Shown: one piece after another, positions 59,375-64,000 of the stretch
Numbering within the stretch: the first letter of the stretch is position 1
How the letters are laid out: each line of letters begins with the position of its first letter
Source: Micromonospora sp. 15K316
Lineage (GTDB): Bacteria > Actinomycetota > Actinomycetes > Mycobacteriales > Micromonosporaceae
Length of the DNA: 64,000 nt
NCBI RefSeq assembly: GCF_004348525.1
Contig: NZ_SMKG01000001.1
Coordinates: 62,001 to 126,000, forward strand
Reading direction: 5' to 3'
The notes under the pieces: model-generated
What the model saw: the letters and a program-made list of their open reading frames with translations, nothing else
The model's database searches: none
What the model was told of the DNA's origin: nothing
Position numbers and translations under genes: made by a program

Positions 59375-61853
59375 CACCATCGACTTCGGCATCGACCTCG
59401 GCACCACCAACAGCGCTATAGCGATGGTCGAAGAGGACGGTGCCGTGGCGGTCATCAAGAACAACGACGGCTGGGACATCACGCCGTCGGCGGTGTGGAT
59501 CCCGAAGCCGGGCACGGTGCATGTCGGCCGGAAGGCGCGCGAGCGCGTGGAGAGCGATCCCGACAACGCGACCTCCGAGTTCAAGCTCGAGATGGGGCTA
59601 GCCGACGCCGGCAAGGACTTCGTCCGGGGCGGCGTGCGCCTCACCCCGCCGCAGCTCTCCGCCGAGGTGCTGAAGTCGCTGCGGGCCGACGCGGCACACC
59701 ACGCCGGCAGTCCGGCGGACGCCGCGGTGATCACCGTGCCGGCGGCCTTCTCGCTGAACCAGAACAAGGCGACGCTGGAGGCGGCCACCCTGGCCGGCTT
59801 CAGCGCCGCGTGCCCACTGGTCCAGGAGCCCACCGCGGCCGCGTTCGCGTACGGCTTCCACGACGCCGACGATCGGGCCTACTGGATGGTCTTCGACTTC
59901 GGTGGCGGGACCTTCGACGCGGCGGTGGTGAGCAAGCGCGACGGCGACCTGCGGGTGCTCAACCACGCCGGCGACCCGTACCTGGGCGGCAAGCTGATCG
60001 ACTGGGCGGTCGTCGAGCGGGTCCTCGCTCCGGCGGCAGCGGGTGCCCTCGGGTTGACCGACTTCCGTCGGGACAACCCGGCGTGGCGGGGCAACTTCGC
60101 CAAGCTGAAGGGCGCCGCCGAGGATGGCAAGATCCAGCTCTCCCGCCGGGACGCGGTCGACCTGATGGTCGAGCTGACGGTGGGCGACGGCGACACCGAG
60201 ACGTTCGAGTACACGCTGCGGCGCGACGATCTCGACCGGATCGCCGAGCCGTTCTACGCCCGGGCCGTCAACCTCTGCCGGCAGGCGCTGGCGGACGGCG
60301 GGCTGCGACCGGACGACATCGACAAGCTGCTGCTCGTGGGGGGCGTGACCCTCTCCCCCGGCCTTCGGGAGCGTCTGGCCGACCCGCAGGACGGCCTCGG
60401 CATCACGCTGGACACCAGCCTCGACCCGACCACGGTGGTCGCCCGCGGCGCCGCGATCTTCGCCAGCACGGTCCGGCACCCCGACCCGCCGTCGTTCCAG
60501 CCCGCGGCGGACGAGTTCGGCCTCGAACTGGCCTACGAGCCGAGCGTCACCACGACGACGCCGACGGTCGCCGGGCGGTTGCACGCGTCCTCGGAGGCGG
60601 ACTTCACCGGCTTCGGGGTCGTCCTCAGCAATCCGGGCGGCCAGCCGCCGTTCCGCAGCGGCCGGATCGCGGTGAACGCCGCGGGCGCCTTCATGACCGA
60701 GGTCGACATCGACGCGCACAAGGTGTCGCACTTCCGCATCGAGCTCACCGACCGGGCGGGTGTGCCGCGGAAGGTGGTCCCCGACTCGCTGTCGATCACG
60801 CACCGGGAGGTGGAGTTCGGCGGCGCCCGCCTCACCCACTCACTCGGCATCCAGCTGGCCGACCGGGCCTTCGCGCCGCTGCTGCGCAAGGGCGCGACGC
60901 TGCCGGCGCGGGCCCGGGAGGTGTTCCGCACCGCGGGCGCCCTGCGCCGCTCGGACGACGAGGCCCTGGTCCGCATCCCCGTGGTGCAGGGCGAGCGCAA
61001 CCGCGCCGACCGCAACCGGCAGGTCGGCATGCTGGAGATCCGCCCGGTGGACCTGCGGATCGACCTGCCGGCCGGCACCGAGGTCGAGGTCACGTTCGAG
61101 GTGGACGCCTCCAATCTCGTCACCGTGGTCGCGGACGTCCCGCTCATCCAGACCCAGTTCGACGCGGAGATCAACCTCGACGACGTACGCGCGCCGAAGC
61201 CGGACGACCTCGTGAAGACCCTCAGCGAGGTCGAGGGACGGGTGGACACGCTGCGCCAGTCGCACGCCGCGCAGACGCCGGAGGTGCGCGACCGGCTGGA
61301 CCAGCTCTCCGAGGAGGGCACCCTGACCACCGCCCGGGAGCAGGTGCGCGCCGCCGCCGTCGACACCGGCGCCGCGGCGAGCGCCGAGGACCGGTTGCGC
61401 GAGGTGCAGGCGCAGCTCGACGACATCGAGGAGGCCGCCGACCGGCCCGCGATGATCCAGGAACTGCGCCAACTGCTCGCCGAGGCCGCCGACCTGGCCG
61501 CCCGCGCGGGGCAGCAGGCCGACCGTCAGGAGCACGCCGAACTGGAGCGGCGCGCGGAGGACGCCATCGCCAGCGGCAACGCGGCACGGATCCGTGCGGA
61601 GATCGACCGCGTCACCGGGTACCTCATCGACCTGCAACGGCGCCAGCCCGGCTGGTCGGTGCAGGTCTTCTACTGGCTCGGCGAGCAGCAGAGCCGGATG
61701 CGGCCCGCCGGTGAGGCGACGCGGCTGATCCGGGAGGGCCGCGAAGCGCTGGCCGCCAACGACGAGCGGGCCCTCGACTCGGTCAACAGCCGGTTGGTCC
61801 GGCTGCTCCCCGACGAGGAGCAGAACAAGATCATCGGATTGACTCTCCGATGA
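59367..61853 (+). CDS. Divergent Hsp70 (DnaK-like) chaperone with coiled-coil C-terminus
   Basis: An 828-residue Hsp70, longer than DnaK (about 620-640). The ATPase domain is well conserved: FGIDLGTTNSAIA, PAAFSLNQNKATLEAA, VQEPTAAAFAYGF, VFDFGGGTFDAAVVS and LLVGGVTLSPGLRERL. The substrate-binding half (about 380-610) is recognisable but diverged, and residues about 615-828 are helical and charged with heptad-like runs, lacking the DnaK EEVD-type end. It overlaps the GrpE-like gene by 8 bp and the OmpA-like gene by 4 bp. Given the operon it is a dedicated chaperone and not the housekeeping DnaK. Confidence 0.93.
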   Translation: MRDTIDFGIDLGTTNSAIAMVEEDGAVAVIKNNDGWDITPSAVWIPKPGTVHVGRKARERVESDPDNATSEFKLEMGLADAGKDFVRGGVRLTPPQLSAEVLKSLRADAAHHAGSPADAAVITVPAAFSLNQNKATLEAATLAGFSAACPLVQEPTAAAFAYGFHDADDRAYWMVFDFGGGTFDAAVVSKRDGDLRVLNHAGDPYLGGKLIDWAVVERVLAPAAAGALGLTDFRRDNPAWRGNFAKLKGAAEDGKIQLSRRDAVDLMVELTVGDGDTETFEYTLRRDDLDRIAEPFYARAVNLCRQALADGGLRPDDIDKLLLVGGVTLSPGLRERLADPQDGLGITLDTSLDPTTVVARGAAIFASTVRHPDPPSFQPAADEFGLELAYEPSVTTTTPTVAGRLHASSEADFTGFGVVLSNPGGQPPFRSGRIAVNAAGAFMTEVDIDAHKVSHFRIELTDRAGVPRKVVPDSLSITHREVEFGGARLTHSLGIQLADRAFAPLLRKGATLPARAREVFRTAGALRRSDDEALVRIPVVQGERNRADRNRQVGMLEIRPVDLRIDLPAGTEVEVTFEVDASNLVTVVADVPLIQTQFDAEINLDDVRAPKPDDLVKTLSEVEGRVDTLRQSHAAQTPEVRDRLDQLSEEGTLTTAREQVRAAAVDTGAAASAEDRLREVQAQLDDIEEAADRPAMIQELRQLLAEAADLAARAGQQADRQEHAELERRAEDAIASGNAARIRAEIDRVTGYLIDLQRRQPGWSVQVFYWLGEQQSRMRPAGEATRLIREGREALAANDERALDSVNSRLVRLLPDEEQNKIIGLTLR

Positions 61854-62767
61854 GCGCACCGGCCATCGAGACCGATCTGGCGGTGAGCCGGGCCGCCGCG
61901 GCGGCCCGGCGCGGCGAGCTGGAGGCCGCCGCCGAGCTGCTCACCGGGTTGGAGACCGAGGATCTGTCGGTCTTCGACCTGCTCGCCCGCATCCGCGCCC
62001 AACAGGGCCGCTGGCGGGACGCGGACGAGTGCTGGGCGCGCGTGCAGGCCGGCGACCCGGAGCATGCCGGCGCCGCCGAGGGGCGGCGGATCCTCGCCGG
62101 GATCGTGGCCGGGAAGCGTCCGTCCCGGCCGGTCGCCCAGCCGGGGCGGGTCGCGGTGGCCGGCGGGGTGCTGGTCGTGGCCGCCGTAGCCGGTGGCGCC
62201 GTCGCCGTGGCCGGTGACGATCCACGCCGGCCGGTGGCGACCGCCCCGGCTGCCGCCACCTCGTCGCCGACGGAGGCCGGTGAGGAGCAGCGACGGCGCG
62301 CCGAGGAGCTGGCCCACCGGCTGGCACAGGTGGAGGCCGAGCGCTCCGCCGCGGCCGAGCGGCTGACCACCCGGCTCGACGTGATCAGCCGGCGGCTCAC
62401 GATGCCCGGAGTCATCGTGAAACGCGGGTCGGGCACCGTCGAGGTCTACTTCCGGGAGGGTCTGTTCATCGAGGACACCCGCCTGACCGCCGACGGGGCC
62501 GCGCTCCTCGACAGGGTCGGCCGCCGACTGGACGGGCTCGACGCGTCGATCACCGTCGTCGGGCACAGCGTGCCGGTTCCGGGCGGGCGGACGAGCGGCG
62601 GCTCCGGAACGGCGCTGAGCCGGGCCGAGGACGCCGCCCGGCAACTCGCCGAGGCGAGCGGCCTGCCGCTGACGGCGTTCGCGATGAGGTCCGCGGAGCA
62701 GTCGGAGCGGCCCTTCGAACGGGAGGCCCGCAACCGGACGGTCAGCCTCGTCCTGACCCCGCGCTGA
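61850..62767 (+). CDS. TPR / membrane / OmpA-like protein
   Basis: A 305-residue protein. Residues about 8-85 are TPR-like (AAAARRGELEAAAELLTGLE, ARIRAQQGRWRDADECWARVQ), a membrane helix lies at 101-122, then an Ala/Ser/Thr linker and a coiled coil (RRRAEELAHRLAQVEAERSAA). Residues about 185-305 look like an OmpA/MotB peptidoglycan-binding fold (LTADGAALLDRVGRRLDGLDASITVVGHS, LSRAEDAARQLAEASGLP, REARNRTVSLVL). It could anchor the chaperone system to the wall. Last gene of the operon. Confidence 0.77.
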   Translation: MSAPAIETDLAVSRAAAAARRGELEAAAELLTGLETEDLSVFDLLARIRAQQGRWRDADECWARVQAGDPEHAGAAEGRRILAGIVAGKRPSRPVAQPGRVAVAGGVLVVAAVAGGAVAVAGDDPRRPVATAPAAATSSPTEAGEEQRRRAEELAHRLAQVEAERSAAAERLTTRLDVISRRLTMPGVIVKRGSGTVEVYFREGLFIEDTRLTADGAALLDRVGRRLDGLDASITVVGHSVPVPGGRTSGGSGTALSRAEDAARQLAEASGLPLTAFAMRSAEQSERPFEREARNRTVSLVLTPR

Positions 62768-62832
62768 GACCAACCGCGACGCCGGCCGGCCCGGCGGCCC
62801 GTGCACGCGGCGCCCGGGTGGGCCGTGCAGGC

Positions 62833-62852
62833 GGACCCGTGCGGGCGGGTCC
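62833..62852. terminator. Short hairpin between convergent genes
   Basis: GGACCCG (62833-62839) and CGGGTCC (62846-62852) form a 7-bp stem with a 6-nt loop, in a GC-rich patch containing several imperfect copies of CCGTGCRSGCGG. A terminator for the chaperone operon is the likely role. Confidence 0.4.
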
Positions 62853-62876
62853 CGGTGAGCCGTGCGGGCTGCCGGT

Positions 62877-63308
62877 TCAGGCGGCGAAGACCTGGGAGTC
62901 GTCGGCGAACGCCTTGAACTCCAGGGCGTTCCCGGCCGGGTCGTAGAGGAACATCGTCCACTGCTCGCCGGGTTTGCCCGCGAAACGCAGGTAGGGCTCG
63001 ATGACGAAGGTCGTACCGGCGGCGCGGAGCCGCTCGGCGAGGTCGTGGAACTCGGGGATGGTCAACAGCAGGCCGAAGTGCGGGACGGGTACGTCGTGGC
63101 CGTCGACCTGGTTGTGAGCCGCCGGCCCGCGCGCCGGGGCGAGGTGGGTGACGAACTGGTGACCGCGCAGATTCCAGTCGATCCAGGTCTCGGAGCTGCG
63201 CCCCTGCTCACAGCCGATGATCTTCCCGTAGAAGTGCCGGGCGGCGTCGAGGTCGTCGACGGGCATCGCCAGGTGGAACCGCGGGACGGGCGAGTTGAGG
63301 GTGGTCAC
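62877..63308 (-). CDS. VOC family protein
   Basis: A 143-residue single-domain glyoxalase-fold protein. The core [42 protein letters not shown] and [20 protein letters not shown] shows likely metal ligands H (FHLAM), H (VPHFG) and E (LEFKAF). I use GTG 63308 with an AGAGGAG site. Such proteins include dioxygenases, glyoxalases and resistance proteins; no substrate can be assigned. It is convergent with the chaperone operon and divergent from the lipase-like gene. Confidence 0.85.
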   Translation of the reverse strand: MTTLNSPVPRFHLAMPVDDLDAARHFYGKIIGCEQGRSSETWIDWNLRGHQFVTHLAPARGPAAHNQVDGHDVPVPHFGLLLTIPEFHDLAERLRAAGTTFVIEPYLRFAGKPGEQWTMFLYDPAGNALEFKAFADDSQVFAA

Positions 63309-63495
63309 GTGGGCTGGCTCCTCTCTCGGAAGGTCGCGGCCGCTCCCGTCGCGCGTCGGGACGGAGTCGGCGGCCGCGCCTGTTCCGCCATCCTCCGCCA
63401 TCCTCCGGTACGGCGGAAGGGTTGGCCTGCCCGCCGCCTTCTGGCACGATACTTGCGCTCGTAGTGCAAGAACTTCGTCGATCGATGGAGGACCG

Positions 63496-64000
63496 ATGCA
63501 CACTCTTCGCCGGCGGACGCTCGCAATGCTGACCGCGGTCACGGTCGCGGCCGGGCTCGCCGTCACCACCAGCCCACCCGTCGCCGCCGAGGCCGCCGCC
63601 CGGGCGGCGTACCGTCCCGTGGTCTTCGTACACGGCAGCGCCGGATCGGCGTCGCAGTTCCAGACGCAGGCCAAGCGCCTGGCCAGCAACGGTTACCCGA
63701 TCGACATCATCGAGGCGCAGGAGTACGACTCACCCAACGTCGCCACCATCCTGCCCCAGATCTACGCGGAGTTGGACGCCCGGATCAGCCGGCTGCTGGC
63801 GGCCAGCGGCGCGGACAAGGTGGATCTGCTGGCACACTCCCTCGGCACCTTCGTCATGCAGAGCTACCTCACCAGCTCCCCGGCGCGCGCCGGCCGGGTC
63901 GCGCACTACGTCAACCTGGACGGGCGCACCGCGGCGTCTCCGCCGGGCGGGGTGCCCACGCTCGCGATCTGGGGCGAGGGCGACCCGGCCCGGGCCATCA
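63496..64000 (+). CDS. Secreted lipase-like alpha/beta hydrolase (3' truncated by window)
   Basis: The first 168 codons of an exported hydrolase, open to the end of the window. A Sec signal ([20 protein letters not shown], ending near PPVAAEA) precedes [20 protein letters not shown] (oxyanion region) and the nucleophile elbow LLAHSLGTF. The ATG at 63496 has GGAGGA at 63487-63492. The imperfect dyad CTTGC-N9-GCAAG near 63452-63470 lies in the divergent promoter region and might be an operator. Lipase/esterase class; substrate unknown. Confidence 0.85.
   Translation, partial: MHTLRRRTLAMLTAVTVAAGLAVTTSPPVAAEAAARAAYRPVVFVHGSAGSASQFQTQAKRLASNGYPIDIIEAQEYDSPNVATILPQIYAELDARISRLLAASGADKVDLLAHSLGTFVMQSYLTSSPARAGRVAHYVNLDGRTAASPPGGVPTLAIWGEGDPARAI

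Noticed and set aside
62799-62875. Imperfect repeats of CCGTGCRSGCGG
   Set aside because: Copies are degenerate and irregularly spaced; more likely low-complexity GC sequence around a terminator than a functional repeat array.
1-64000. CRISPR arrays, tRNA/rRNA genes, insertion sequences, phage genes, NRPS/PKS modules
   Set aside because: None could be recognised on either strand.

Overview
The window is very GC-rich, with strong GC bias at third codon positions, GTG starts, many ATGA-type overlapping gene pairs, Tat and lipoprotein signals and hairpin terminators without U-tracts. Together these point to a high-GC actinomycete. The gene families (several LacI regulators, actinobacterial P450s, an IdeR/DmdR-type iron box, a maltokinase-cap protein) fit the Micromonospora/Actinoplanes group or a relative; this placement is inference. 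I found no tRNA, rRNA, CRISPR array, IS element or prophage gene.

1-16.2 kb, aromatic and small-acid catabolism: a NitT/TauT-type ABC importer overlaps a benzoylformate-decarboxylase-like ThDP enzyme and a benzaldehyde/vanillin-type dehydrogenase, followed by a CynX-type MFS carrier and 4-hydroxybenzoate 3-hydroxylase (PobA). A second importer (lipoprotein plus permease, no ATPase) diverges from an overlapping trio: a DUF6282-like metallohydrolase, a GalB-like PIG-L protein and a CHA-aldolase/RraA protein. This looks like conversion of an aromatic 2-oxo acid to protocatechuate plus the lower half of a 4,5-cleavage route, but no ring dioxygenase is present. An MmgE/PrpD protein and a TetR regulator follow.

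16.5-34.3 kb, L-arabinose regulon: three LacI-family regulators, a P450, a Tat-exported GH127 beta-L-arabinofuranosidase carrying an inserted LamG domain, araB, araD, a YtfQRT/YjfF-type sugar importer and araA. Four sites of the form TGARCGYTMACA lie upstream of the P450, the GH127 gene and araB, and look like one LacI-type operator family.

35.4-42.6 kb, iron: an iron box sits between a divergent MbtK/IucB-type acyltransferase and a siderophore-interacting protein. Four overlapping genes follow (ATP-grasp ligase, two IucA/IucC synthetases, a type III PLP decarboxylase), matching the biosynthetic content of vibrioferrin loci but without the MFS exporter. This is a good candidate for an unusual NRPS-independent siderophore.

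42.6-54.6 kb, redox and secondary functions: an old yellow enzyme, a thioredoxin-reductase-like flavoprotein, an SDR and a PfpI protein lie beside a divergent LysR gene. Then come a maltokinase-cap protein, a flavin monooxygenase divergent from an aldo/keto reductase across a near-perfect 27-bp palindrome, a hydrolase-P450 pair and a secreted GH18 chitinase.

54.9-62.8 kb, chaperone-kinase operon: six genes, five joined by overlapping start/stop codons or an 8-bp overlap. They encode a membrane protein with a DnaJ-like N-terminus and duplicated septum-formation-like ectodomain, an FHA/winged-helix protein, a Ser/Thr kinase, a GrpE-like protein, a divergent Hsp70 and a TPR/OmpA-like membrane protein. 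It looks like a self-contained J/GrpE/Hsp70 machine coupled to phospho-signalling at the envelope, and is the strongest candidate for an undescribed system. A VOC protein and the start of a secreted lipase-like hydrolase end the window.
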